From positions 4,627,501 through 4,691,500 of the forward strand of contig NC_083587.1 in the NCBI RefSeq assembly GCF_027579695.1: DNA of 64,000 nucleotides, in the 5' to 3' direction. The notes under the pieces are model-generated. The model was not told the origin of the DNA. It made no database searches and saw nothing but the letters and a program-made list of their open reading frames with translations. The position numbers and the translations under genes were made by a program. Position 1 is the first letter of the stretch, and each line of letters begins with the position of its first letter. Origin of the DNA: Neoarius graeffei (taxonomy: Eukaryota; Chordata; Actinopteri; Siluriformes; Ariidae). This document shows positions 52,999 to 63,769 of this stretch, one piece after another.

Positions 52999-54310
52999 TC
53001 ACAGGTCTGTGGCGAGGGCTTGTAGTCTGTGATGGTCTGAATCCCCCTGCCATAGGTTCCTGGTGTCTCTGCTGTCATTGAAATAGTCAGCAATGTACCT
53101 GGAATACTGTCTCTTGGCCACCCAGATGCCTTGTGACAGGTTGGCCCGAGCTGTCCTCAGGCCCACCTCGTCCCCAGCTCTGAAGGCAGTGTTCCGAGCC
53201 CACAAAAGCCTGTGGACTTCCCCTGTCAGCCATTGCTTCTGATTGGCCCGAATGGAGATGGTTCTGGTGACCGTAACATTGTCCATGCACTTCCTCATGT
53301 AGGCAGTGATGGTCTCCATGTACTCCTGGAGATCTGTGATGTTGTTGTAGGTGGCCGCCTGTCTGAACATGCTCCAGTCAGTGGTGGAAAAACAGTCCTG
53401 GAGTGCCTCTGAGGACCCCTCTGGCCACACATGTATCTGCTTTGTAGCTGGTTTGGTGACTTTAACCAGCGGCCTGTATGCTGGCATTAGCATAACAGTG
53501 GAGTGATCTGAGGCCCCAAGGTGGGGGAGGAGTAGGGCCTTTGTAGGCGTCTTTATGCATGGTGTAAACATTGTCCAGAGTATTGTTTCCACGTGTGGGA
53601 AAGTTGATATGTCCATGGAGTTTTGGAAACACGCTCTTGGGGTTTGCATGATTGAAATCCCCAGCCAGGATGAGGAAAGCATCTGGGTGGGCTGTCTGCT
53701 GCTCACTGATGTGCTGATAGAGTTCATTCAGTGCTTCACTCCTGTTGTTATTGGAGCCAGTAGGGATGTATAATGCTACCAGCAATATGGCTGTAAATTC
53801 CCTCCGCAGGTAGAATGGCCGGCACTTAATAATTATAAGCTCCACCAGTGGTGAGCAGTGTTTGCAGACCACAACAGCATCGCGGCACCAGGCATCACTG
53901 ATGTAAACACAGAGTCCTCCGCCGCGAGTCTTTCCCCCCACGACTAGTGCTCTGTCTGACCGGTAGCATGTTAGCCGGGCTAGCTGAACGGCATTATCCA
54001 GCTTGTTGTCCAGCGAGCGTACGCTGGCCAGAATGATGTTAGGGATAGCCAGCCGGTGAGAGCTAGCCGCTAGCCAAGCCCAGATACCACCGCGCTTGCC
54101 CCTCTTCTGCTTCCGCATATTCCGCCTGTGGCGCTTCCACTGTGGGCTGGATGCAGGAGTGGGGGTCGGTGATTGAGCAGGCCTCCGGAGCAAACTGTAG
54201 TTGCATAGCAGTTCCGCATCTGCTGGATTTATATCCATGAATATAGTTCTGTGGATGTCAAGCAGAAACTCACAGGAGTATGTGCGCCTTAAGACTGATG
54301 GACACAACAA
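52999..54310 (-). pseudogene. Endonuclease half of LINE copy 2, deleted and frameshifted
   Basis: 54310-53462 holds the N-terminus with a basic segment (QWKRHRRNMRKQKRGKRGG), PNIILASVRSLDNKLD and, after an apparent deletion at LTCYRSDRALVVGGKTRGGG, GGLCVYISDAWC and FLILAGDFNHANPK. The catalytic HLGASDHSTVML is in the other frame (53727-52999), followed by the linker ATYNNITDLQEYMETITAYM. The shift lies near 53560-53600. About 40-45 residues normal for this part are missing. Confidence 0.8.
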
Positions 54311-54323
54311 AGGCGAACAGATA

Positions 54324-55921
54324 CAGTGGTGCTTGAAAGTTTGTGAACCCTTTAGAATTTTCTATATTTTGCATAAATATGACCGAAAACATCATCAGAT
54401 TTTCACACAAGTCCTAAAAGTAGATAAAGAGAATCCAGTTAAACAAATGAGACAAAAATATTATGCTTGGTCATTTATTTAGTGAGGAAAATGATCCAAT
54501 ATTACATATCTGAGAGTGGCAAAAATATGTGAACCTCTAGGATTAGCAGGTAATTTGAAGATGAAATTAGAGTCAGGTGTTTTCAATCAATGGGATGACA
54601 ATCAGGTGTGAGTGGGCACCCCGTTTTATTTAAAGAACAGGGATGTATCAAAGTCTGATCTTCACAACACATCTTTGTGGAAGTGTATCATGGCACGAAC
54701 AAAGGAGATTTCTGAGGACCTCAGAAAAAGCGTTGTTGATGTTCATCAGGCTGGAAAAGGTTATAAAACCATCTCTTAAGTGTTTGGACTCCACCAATCC
54801 ACAGTCAGACAGATTGTGTACAAATGGAGGAAATTCAAGACCATTGTTAGCCTCCCCAGGAGTGGTCAACCAACAAAGATCACTCCAAGAGCAAGGCGTG
54901 TAATAGTCGGCAATGTCACAAAGGACCCCAGGGTAACTTCTAAGCAACTGAAGGCCTCTCGCACATTGGATAAATGTCAATGTTCATGAGTACACCATCA
55001 GGAGAACACTGAACAACAATGGTGTGCATGGCAGGGTTGCAAGGAGAAAGCCACTGATCTCCAAAAAGAACATTGCTGCTCGTCTGCAGTTTGCTAAAGA
55101 TCACGTGGACAAGCCAGAAGGCTATTGGAAAAATGTTTTGTGGATGGATGAGACCAAAATAGAACTTTTTGGTTTAAATGAGAAGCATTATGTTTGGAGA
55201 AAGGAAAATACTGCATTCCAGCATAAGAACCTTATCCCATCTGTGAAACATGGTGGTGGTAGTATCATGGTTTGGGCTTGTTTTGCTGCAACCAGGACGG
55301 CTTGCCATCATTGATGGAACAATGAATTCTGAATTATACCAGTGAATTCTAAAGGAAAATGTCAGGACATCTGTCCATAAACTGAATCTCAAGAGAAGGT
55401 GGGTCATGCAGCAAGACAACGACCCTCAGCACACAAGTCGTTCTACCAAAGAATGGCTAAAGAAGAATAAAGTTAATGTTTTGGAATGGCCAAGTCAAAG
55501 TCCTGACCTTAATCCAATCGAAATGTTGTGGAAGGACCTGAAGCGAGCAGTTCATGTGAGGAAACCCACCAACATCCCAGAGTTGAAGCTGTTCTGTACA
55601 GAGGAATGGGCTAAAATTCCTCCAAACTGGTGTGCAGGACTGATCAACAGTTACCGGAAATGTTTAGTTGCAGTTATTGCTGCACAAGGGGGTCACACCA
55701 GATACTGAAAGCAAAGGTTCACATACTTTTGCCACTCACAGATATGTAATATTGGATCATTTTCCTCACTAAATAAATGACCATATTTTTGTCTCATTTG
55801 TTTAACTGGGTCCTGTTTATCTACTTTTAGGACTTGTGTGAAAATCTGATGATGTTTTCGGTCATATTTATGCAGAAATATAGAAAATTCTAAAGCGTTC
55901 ACTAACTTTCAAGCACCACTG
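54324..55921 (+). mobile_element. Tc1-like transposon, 1598 bp
   Basis: Both ends read cagtggtgcttgaaagttt-like inwards and are flanked by TA (54322-54323 and 55922-55923). Inverted repeats are about 205 bp, right arm at about 55717-55921. The transposase lies between on the plus strand. It sits at the 5' edge of LINE copy 2. Confidence 0.93.
54690..55708 (+). pseudogene. Tc1-type transposase, several lesions
   Basis: ATG at 54690 starts MARTKEISEDLRKSVV. The helix-turn-helix part is GYKTIS, then a TAA at 54777-54779, then VFGLHQSTVRQIVYKW. After a frame change near 54975 comes GRVARRKPLISKKNIAAR, LWMDETKIELFG (Asp codon 55147) and SVKHGGGSIMVWACF. After a second change near 55297 and a TGA at 55343-55345 comes MQQDNDPQHTS (Asp codon 55415) and SPDLNPIEMLW (Glu codon 55520). 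Asp to Glu is 35 codons, that is DD34E. All three catalytic residues are kept but the frame is broken four times. Confidence 0.92.
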
Positions 55922-56054
55922 TACACACTGTTTTAAAACACAAAAAGCACAGTTCTGTTGGGACAGGAATCCAATCGCTTCCCTGATTACAGTTCTCCTA
56001 ACTCGGAGTTCTGTGTTCCCCTACCAGAAAATCAACTGCTGGTTGAAGCATTTT

Positions 56055-56127
56055 GTGGTCAGCCAAGCATCTAACAGAGAATCTTCTAATTTGTAATCAG
56101 ACCTCTTATCCATTGCATCACTGGCCG
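56055..56127 (-). pseudogene. Decayed tRNA-Arg (ACG-type)
   Basis: On the minus strand ggccagtgatgcaatggata, then gtctgattacaaattagaag, parallels tRNA-Arg(ACG); the anticodon is now ACA and the T arm is lost. Confidence 0.55.
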
Positions 56128-56205
56128 AAGCAGAACCACTGTGAGATCAAAACTATGAATGATTTTCCATTTAGTCAGTGTTCAATAGTGAGATGGAAAG
56201 TGCAA

Positions 56206-56277
56206 CACCATGACCTGGATTCAAATCAGGGTTGCTGCAGCCACAACACAGAATACTAACCACTATACTATCACAGC
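56206..56277 (-). tRNA. tRNA-His (GTG)-like, probably a pseudogene
   Basis: 72 nt. gctgtgatagtatagtggtt with anticodon loop TTGTGGC (GTG complement at 56242-56244) and caaccctgatttgaatccag. The acceptor stem pairs only with three G-T wobbles, and the B box has a C-to-T change. Best seen as a relic. Confidence 0.6.
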
Positions 56278-56394
56278 ACTCTGCTGCCCAAGGGCAGAGT
56301 GTCTGATCAGGTTGCCACAAACTCAGTGGCTAGACATGGATTGGGCCATCCCGGCCCACTTTTGGCCTGGTGTTGTGAGAACAGTCAGCTTTTT

Positions 56395-57415
56395 AGTTCA
56401 GTTCAGTTCAGTTCAATTTCATTACTCATTTTCTGTTAACACATGGCCAACTTGCAATGAAATACAGTGGACAAGATAAAAACCAGAAACAAGTCTCTCA
56501 GCACTGGAACCCGACAGGAGTTTAACAGAATATCAGTTAAAAAAAAAAAAGGTTCAAAAGTCCGAAAGATAAAAAAACAGAAGTTAAATTCAAGTGAAAA
56601 TAGAAATAACTGAGATGTATGCATGCATTGTCTCAGGGGGTAGTGTGGGGATGGGGTGTAGCACAAGCACCTGTATTGCACATCGGAAAAATTGACACGT
56701 GCGGTTACCAGTAATTGCACTTTGTTGAAGACCAATGAAGTACTGACCATGTAAACAGAGTTTTGATATGTGTTGGTAAACGTGGAAACAGTAAATATGT
56801 AAATGTTTTGGTGATATGTAAACGGAGTCTTGTGATATAAACAGAGTCTTGTTATATGTTTTGATATAAACAGAGTCTTGTGATATGTCGATTGTGGACC
56901 TGTAGTAGTTTGCAATGATGTTTGCCTTCATGCCAAACTTCTTCAGCCTCCTCAGGAAGCACAGCCGCTGGCAAGCTTTCCTGACCACAGTGTGGAACTT
57001 GAAGCTGCTGACCCTTTTGACCTCATCTTCGTTGATGTAGATGGCCTAGTGTGTCCTCCCTTGCTGTCTCCTCTAGTCCACTATCATCTCCTTAGTTTTC
57101 CTGACATTGAGAGAGAGGTTGTTGTTCTGGCACCAGCTGGCTAACGCCTTCACTTCCTCTCTGCATGCCATCTCATTGTTGTCCGTAAGGAGACCCGAGA
57201 TGGTTGTGTCATCAGCAATCTTGATGATGATGTTGGCGCTGTATTTAGCAGTGCAGTCGTGGGCAAACAAGGAGTACATGAGGGGACTGAGCACACAGCC
57301 CAGTGGCGCACCTGTGTTCAGGATAAGCGAGGAGGAAGTGTGGCTACCGATTATCACCACCTGGGGTCTGCCTGTCAGAAAGTCAAAGATCCATCTGCAA
57401 ATGGTCATCTGCTCA
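56395..57415 (-). mobile_element. CR1/Rex1-like LINE, 3' half
   Basis: The RT part at 57415-57073 reads [40 protein letters not shown] and [13 protein letters not shown] (IADD where FADD is usual), then the C-terminal FLRRLKKFGMKANIIANYYR (about 56988-56890). The 3' part contains the repeat shared with 33241-33475 and ends in (TGAAC)n, seen as gttca repeats at 56398-56417 on the plus strand. Confidence 0.8.
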
Positions 57416-57424
57416 TGAAATCGT

Positions 57425-57740
57425 TAAATATTTCATCATGATTGCATTTTCTTTGCTCATCCCAAGGCAGTTTTACTTATTAAGTGCAAATTTGCAGCTA
57501 AATGCTTTCAAGATCTTGCAACCTGATTTGATTTTGGTTGCTGGTCACAGCCCATGGTCAGACTGTGAGCTGAGCTTTGTCAGAGATAGCTTTCAGAAAA
57601 CAGGTTTCGGTGGCCTTTTTGAAGGACGCTTTAGCTTCAGAAAATGCTAAATGTAACTCTAAGAATGTTGAACCTTGGTCCTATCTACTGAGCTGTGCAG
57701 GCTCTAAGATGAGCTATATTGAACCATAAGATATGTATTT
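57425..57740 (+). repeat. Inverted copies of blocks at 46067-46190 and 43480-43685
   Basis: 57425-57538 (tgattgcattttctttgctc, agatcttgcaacctgatttg) reverses 46067-46190. 57538-57740 (ttgctggtcacagcccatgg, gaatgttgaaccttggtcct) reverses 43480-43685. Here the two blocks are adjacent. Confidence 0.8.
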
Positions 57741-57879
57741 TCTTTTACGACGTGAAGAATTTTGTCCATCAGCTCACTTTGAAAATGTTACCAGAATTTT
57801 GTCCATCAGTTCACTTGGAAAATGTCACCGTTGGAAACAGTATTGCATTATGAAATGCAAAATATGATAAAGGAGACTC

Positions 57880-58215
57880 CAAATGCTTGAGCAACTGAAA
57901 TCCTATAATCAGGCAAGAATGGGGCCACATTTCTCTTTCAGAACTACAGCACTTAGTCTCCTCAGTTCCCAAACATTTACAGAGTTTTGTTAAAACAAGA
58001 GGTGATGCAGCACAGTGGTAAACATGCCCCTGTCCCAACTTTTTGAAATGTGTTCCTGGCATCAAATTCAAAATTAGCATATCTTTTTCAAACAACAGTA
58101 AAATTTTTCAGTTTCAACATTTGATGTTTTCTTTGGACTGTTTTCAATGAAAGATAGGGTTTCCATGATTTACAAACCAACACATTCTTTTTTTTAATTT
58201 ATATTTTACACAGCG
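57880..58215 (+). mobile_element. Tc1/mariner 3' end fragment
   Basis: The last transposase codons read RQEWGHISLSELQHLVSSVP and VKTRGDAAQW, stop near 58019. The 3' region follows: cccctgtcccaactttttga and ttcagtttcaacatttgatg. It is related to, but not the same as, the element at 59254. The terminal repeat is lost. Confidence 0.8.
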
Positions 58216-58407
58216 TCCTCACCAGAATTATTATAGTTTTTAAATTTTCATCATTTTTTTTTAGTTGTTCAATTTTTTTTTATTTCACTTTAGTTCTTCA
58301 TTCATTTTACAAGTGCATAGGTAGGTTTAGCTTTATTTTGAGAAATTGACTAAGTTTAGTTGAGTTTTTAATGTGTTTTAGTTTTTCAGGTCCAGTCACA
58401 GATATCC

Positions 58408-58966
58408 CATAATAACTCAATAGGACACAAGCTGTTTACTGTTTAGCTGCTACTTGCATTGTGTTCTCGACTACATCAATGAAAATAGAAAGGAAATGAA
58501 AGTATGTGTTTTAACACTGCAATAATGCTTAGCAATAATGAAACTACATGAAAAAGAGGGTTTGTGATCACTCTAAACTTATCAAACAGGATTGTTGGCG
58601 AGCATGTTTTTCAATTTTTTAGAGCCAACATGAAAGAAATCCATGTTTGTCCAACTAAATGAAGCTGGATATGATGACAGGTCAGACATCTGTGTTTTAC
58701 TGTCGGTCTTTCAAATCCATAATTCTCCTTTTTCCCTTAAAAATCTAAGCTTTATTTGTACATTTTTTAAATGTCACTAAATATTGCTCAATTTAAAAGG
58801 ATTGTAAATAAATGGTGTTTGCATTCCGCAGTAATGGACCCGAACCAGCCTTGGCCGGCACGTGGGTGCCCACGAAAGAAAGACATGATAACAGCATAAT
58901 TTGTTCAAAAGTTCCCATTATGACACATAGATGTAGAAAAAGTTTGAGATAGGTATTGAAAGGATC
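58408..58966 (+). repeat. Right arm of the long inverted repeat (partner 49951-50480)
   Basis: Reads aggacacaagctgtttactg, agagggtttgtgatcactct, tgcattccgcagtaatggac and ends ataggtattgaaaggatc. The arms differ by scattered substitutions and small gaps. An (AATA)n run follows at about 59032-59056. Confidence 0.85.
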
Positions 58967-59616
58967 ACTAACAATGGATTTGCAGATGTTTTACTGCAAA
59001 GAGAACTAGCATGTAGTGTTCATCTGCTTTCAATAAATAAATAAATAAATAAATAAAATAGATGAAAAAACATGGATTTTGGGAAGAGTGAACTGGCCCC
59101 TTTAATCATTTCCTTTAAACAGATTTTTAAACAGATTAAGTAGAGTCTGCTTCTTTCAGCGTCTCCCATTAGGACTCACCACAGTACATCAATTTATGAG
59201 CCACATATTTGATTTGGCATAGCTTCCCACCCCCAAACACTGGATACAATGTACAACCCCGATTCCAAAAAAAGTTGGGACAAAGTACAAATTGTAAATA
59301 AAAACGGAATGCAATAATTTACAAATCTCAAAAACTGATATTGTATTCACAATAGAACATAGACAACATATCAAATGTCAAAAGTGAGACATTTTGAAAT
59401 TTCATGCCAAATATTGGCTCATTTGAAATTTCATGACAGCAACACATCTCAAAAAAGTTGGGACAGGGGCAATAAGAGGCTGGAAAAGTTAAAGGTACAA
59501 AAAAGGAACAGCTGGAGGACCAAATTGCAACTCATTAGGTCAATTGGCAATAGGTCATTAACATAACTGGGTATAAAAAGAGCATCTTGGAGTGTCAGCG
59601 GCTCTCAGAAGTAAAG

Positions 59617-62175
59617 ATGGGAAGAGGATCACCAATCCCCCTAATTCTGCGCCGACAAATAGTGGAGCAATATCAGAAAGGAGTTCGACAGTGTAAAATT
59701 TCAAAGAGTCTGAACATATCATCATCATCTACAGTGCATAATATAACCAAAAGATTCAGAGAATCTGGAAGAATCTCTGTGCGTAAGGGTCAAGGCCGGA
59801 AAACCATACTGGGTGCCCGTGATCTTCGGGCCCTTAGACGGCACTGCATCACATACAGGCATGCTTCTGTATTGGAAATCACAAAATGGGCTCAGGAATA
59901 TTTCCAGAGAACATTATCTGTGAACACAATTCACCGTGCCATCTGCCGTTGCCAGCTAAAACTCTATAGTTCAAAGAAGAAGCCATATCTAAACACGATC
60001 CAGAAGCGCAGATGTCTTCTCTGGGCCAAGCCTCATTTAAAATGGACTGTGGCAAAATGGAAAACTGTTCTGTGGTCAGATGAATCAAAATTTGAAGTTC
60101 TTTATGGAAATCAGGGACGCCGTGTCATTCGGACTAAAGAGGAGAAGGACGACCCAAGTTGTTATCAGCTCTCAGTTCAGAAGCATGCATCTCTGATGGT
60201 ATGGGGTTGCATTAGTGCAGGGGTTTTCAAAGTGTGGGAGAGTCAGCCCCCCCTCGGAGAGCAAATAAACAACAGAGCCCCCCCCAATTTTTGTTGTTGC
60301 TATACTTAATGTAGCATTCGTATTTTTAAAAAATGGTTGTTGTACACTTTTCTTTTTCACATTTTAAACATCTGTGCTTTTTAAAACATCATGTTTTACA
60401 CATTTTAAACATTTCATAGCATCGTTAGCTAGCACCTCTTGGCAGACAACACACTGTGGCAGTGGAGCATCTTCAGATTCAGTTCATGAAAATCCAAACT
60501 TTAAATAATCGTGGTCATACTTCCTTCTTTTTCCAGTCCCCCAGGATTCTGCAGGCCTTTTTTGTGATTGTTGCAGGCTAAAATGTCTGATGTTGCGGGG
60601 GTTTTCCAAAAAAATTGTGATGAAAGTTGCGGTGTTTTTTAGGTTTTTGTTGCGATTACATTGCGGGAGGAAGTGAAAGTTGCGAGAAATGGTTGCAATT
60701 TTCTCTTTTTGTGATTAAAAATGAGTGATATGTTAAATATTAAGTTATTACTGAAAAACTATTGATTAAAAAACAAAGACACTGAGAAATGGTCCTATAA
60801 ACAACTTTACCAATATAAAAGATTACCAGGACTACAAAAATGCAGAAAAATAGGCTTTACTTATCCAAATGCACCTGTTGGTTCAAAAGTTAAAGTGCAG
60901 AGAACCTCACAGCACAACATGAAGTTACCTTAAAATATAATATAAATGCCTCAGCTTTCATGTAAGAAAAAAACCTATTAATACTAGTATTGTGTGCAGG
61001 CAGTCTCTCCTGAAGACTAAATTAAACAATAATCATAAACTAATAAAATAAATGGCTCAGGCTTCATAGAAGGAAAAAAAAAACCAATTTGAACAGAATC
61101 TCACAGTATGATGCTGAAGCTGCCTAAACAATGGAAAATAAAATACCATTTTGGCAAAAATGTTGGCATCCATTACTTTCTTGTATTAAGCAAAAAAAAA
61201 AGTGCACACAGTGCTTCACTGTAAACATCACACACTTTCAGTAACAAAATTTAAGCCTACATAAACACTGACTCGCACATCATGCAATGTTGCCAGATAC
61301 TGCTGACGTTTTCCAGCCCAAAATATGTTCAAAACCCACCAAAATGCACTTAAAACCAATCTGGCAACACTGCGCGCATGCTGCTTCTCTTGAACGTATA
61401 CACCGAAGTAAGGCGGAAGGTAGTTTGTCGACGTCACCTCAAGACGACGCCAACGGTTGGTCAAATTTGCGGGAAAGTTGCGGTGATTGGATATAATTGT
61501 AACACCGCCCTGAATTCGCGGGGATTGGTTGAATTTGCGCTGAAGTTGCAAATCACAACATCCTGGAGGCTCTGGGTTTTTTTGCTTGGCCCAAACTCTG
61601 TCTCCTCACTCACTGTAGCTTTAGGTACTAAAAATCGATCCATTTTGTCTCTGGTAAAGGCTCCTCACGTTGCGCCCCCCCCCCCCCGAAGAACTCTGGC
61701 GCCCCCCCAGGGGGGGCGCGCCCCACACTTTGAAAAGTCCTGCATTAGTGCGTGTGGCATGGGCAGCTTACACATCTGGAAAGACACCATCAATGCTGAA
61801 AGGTATATCCAGGTTCTGGAGCAACATATGCTCCCATCCAGATGATGTCTCTTTCAGGGAAGACCTTGCATTTTCCAACATGACAATGCCAAGCCACATA
61901 GTGCATCAATTACAGCATCATGGCTGCGTAGAAAAAGGGTCCGGGTACTGAACTGGCCAGCCTGCAGTCCAGATCTTTCACCCATAGAAAACATTTGGTG
62001 CATCATAAAACAGAAGATACGACAAAAAAGACCTAAGACAGTTGAGCAACTAGAATCCTACATTAGACAAGAATGGGTTAACATTCCTATCCCTAAACTT
62101 GAGCAACTTGTCTCCTCAGTCTCCAGACATTTACAGACTATTGTAAAGAGAAAAGGGGATGTCTCACAGTGGTAA
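59617..62175 (+). pseudogene. Tc1/mariner transposase split by an insertion
   Basis: ATG at 59617 starts MGRGSPIPLILRRQIVEQYQ. HTH text is RQCKISKSLNISSSSTVHNI. The first catalytic Asp is in LWSDESKFEVLYG (codon 60079) and HASLMVWGCISA ends at the hAT insertion (60217/60218). After it come GMGSLHIWKDTINAERYIQV, a frame change near 61842-61850 and the Asp in QHDNAKPHSAS (codon 61882). SPDLSPIENIW follows (Glu codon 61987), then the C-terminus with stop TAA 62173-62175. The Asp-Glu distance is 35 codons (DD34E). Apart from the insertion the copy has only one visible frame change, so it was fairly young when hit. Confidence 0.92.
60218..61742. mobile_element. Non-autonomous hAT element with exact 8-bp target duplication
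   Basis: The left end caggggttttcaaagtgtgg and the right end (reverse complement) caggacttttcaaagtgtgg form the terminal repeat. CATTAGTG is present at 60210-60217 and 61743-61750. The 1525-bp interior has no hAT transposase; it is AT-rich with poly-C patches at both ends and a GTTGCG-rich stretch near 60580-60700 and 61460-61560. Confidence 0.93.
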
Positions 62176-62464
62176 ACATGGCCTTGTCCCAACTTTTTTG
62201 AGATGTGTTGTTGTCATGAAATTTAAAATCACCTAATTTTTCTCTTTAAATGATACATTTTCTCAGTTTAAACATTTGATATGTCATCTATGTTCTATTC
62301 TGAATAAAATATGGAATTTTGAAACTTCCAGATCATTGCATTCCGTTTTTATTTACAATTTGTACTTTGTCACAACTTTTTTGGAATCGGGGTTGTACTC
62401 AGGCTTGGGACTAGCACTAAATATGCACTTGCTTGTGCAACCCCAGTGGCTGGTTATTTTTACC

Positions 62465-62556
62465 TCGTCTGCATGTCTTTGAACTATGGAAGGAAACTGG
62501 AGCACTCAGAGGAATTCCACACAGATAACATGTAAACTCCACACAGAAAGGCCCCT
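62465..62556 (-). mobile_element. SINE body fragment
   Basis: The minus strand shows gcctttctgtgtggagttta and gttcaaagacatgcagac, the middle of the SINE family, without head or tail. Confidence 0.6.
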
Positions 62557-62610
62557 GTTTTTTTTTTTTTTTGCCATACACTGAAGACATTTGCATTTGA
62601 AGTCAAAAGT

Positions 62611-63000
62611 GGGTGGTACGGTGGTGTAGTGGTTAGCACTATCACGTCACAGCAAGAAGGTTCTGGGTTTGAGCCCACTGGCCGAGGGGGGCCTTTCAGT
62701 GTGGAGTTTGCATGTTCTCCCCATGCCTGTGTGGGTTTCCTCTGGGTGCTCTGGTTTCCCCCACAGTTCAAAGACATGTAGTTTGGTTATTATGGGTTAG
62801 CCATGGCCTGAGGTTAGGCTGAAGTGTCCTTCAGCAAGGGCACCTAACCCACAACTGCTCCCTGGGTGCTGTAGCATAGCTGCCCACTGCTCTGGTTATG
62901 TGTATGTGCTCATTGCTCACTTGTGTGTGCGGGTGTGTGTTCACTGCTCCAGATGCGTTAAATGCAGAGTTTAAATTCCCCTGTGTGCTTAAGAATTACA
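62611..63000 (+). mobile_element. tRNA-headed SINE, second body type
   Basis: The head gggtggtacggtggtgtagt and B-box gggtttgagcccac are followed by tttgcatgttctccccatgc. The distal body is different: cctgaggttaggctgaagtg, cactgctccagatgcgttaa. The copy at 17722-18093 (reversed) shares this distal part, whereas 42841-43215 has the agggtgtaccccgc type. Confidence 0.75.
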
Positions 63001-63142
63001 TGTGACATTTAAAGGCTTCTTGGCTTGCCTTCTATATGTGATAGGTCAGAATTTCAGCTTTTATTTCTTGATATTTACATCTATATATGTTAATGGAATG
63101 TTTTGGGGATTTTTGCACAGTCAAATGCAGAAACATTCAGGT

Positions 63143-63320
63143 CAAGTCAAGTTTATTTGTCTAGCGCTTTTAACAATAAACATTGTCGCAAAGCAGCTTC
63201 ACAGACTTTAACAACTTAAAACATGAGCTAATTTTATCCCTAATCTATCCCCAATGAGCAAGCCTGTGGTGACGGTGGCAAGGAAAAATTCCCTCAGAAT
63301 ACGTGAAGGATCTTGACCAG
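63143..63320 (-). mobile_element. LINE/SINE 3' end fragment
   Basis: gtcaagtcaagtttatttgt, cattgtcgcaaagcagcttc and ggcaaggaaaaattccctca are the standard 3' tail words of an otophysan-type retroelement (reading minus). It interrupts a tRNA-block flank at 63143 (ttttgcacagtcaaatgcag). Confidence 0.6.
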
Positions 63321-63495
63321 TGGCTCACTTGCAGAATGCTACCAGCATGACTATTCTTTATAAAGGTCTTGCCTTGGTTCAAGGAATGCCTCTCTTGTCA
63401 TGGTATTGGACTGGTTTGACGCGCATCACCATTTTCAACCATGCTTGTCTTTTCAGGACAAGGAGACCAAATGACTAAAAAACAAGTCTATTCCT

Positions 63496-63568
63496 CTGAC
63501 AAGGAGTGAACTAGCCATTGGACCATCAGATTAAAACACTGATGCGCTCCCCAGTGAGCTTCCCAGGC
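63496..63568 (-). pseudogene. Decayed tRNA-Lys (TTT), inverted copy of 42459
   Basis: The minus strand reads gcctgggaagctcactgggg, then gagcgcatcagtgttttaat and ctgatggtccaatggc. It shares with the 42-kb copy the unusual cagtgttttaatctgatg anticodon arm, so they descend from one ancestor. Confidence 0.65.
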
Positions 63569-63769
63569 TATGCTCTTATGTTTCTTTAGTGGCCAAAGCG
63601 TGTCAGGACCTTGGACACACATTTTCGACAGCTTCCTCTGATTAAATGAATCCCCTGCTCATGCCACCTGGTCTTTGTCGCATTAAAAAATGTCAATATT
63701 CATAGAAAATGTAAAAGTTTGATGTGAGCCAAAATAAAGCTGACCCTCGGTCTTGTCACATCGCATGTC

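Larger units (their letters stand above)
50500..54320 (-). mobile_element. CR1/Rex1-like LINE copy 2, nearly full length, split by a retroposon
   Basis: Reading leftwards: endonuclease (54310-52999), insertion of a plus-strand retroposon (52971-52317), RT (52240-50773), 3' UTR (50772-50500) with a (GT)n-G run at about 50709-50755. It is the same family as 10190-12183. The 5' end borders the Tc1 element at 54322. Confidence 0.87.
59254..62395 (+). mobile_element. Tc1/mariner element interrupted by a hAT element
   Basis: Ends caaccccgattccaaaaaaa and its inverse at 62395, flanked by TA (59252-59253 and 62396-62397). The inverted terminal region is about 150 bp with further shared words (aaaaaagttgggac). 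Without the hAT the length would be about 1.6 kb. It is a common teleost family. Confidence 0.93.

Noticed and set aside
61228-61951. Frames of 60-155 codons inside the hAT element
   Set aside because: Both strands and several frames are open together, and none has a hAT, BED or dimerisation motif. The downstream part is the resumed Tc1 transposase.
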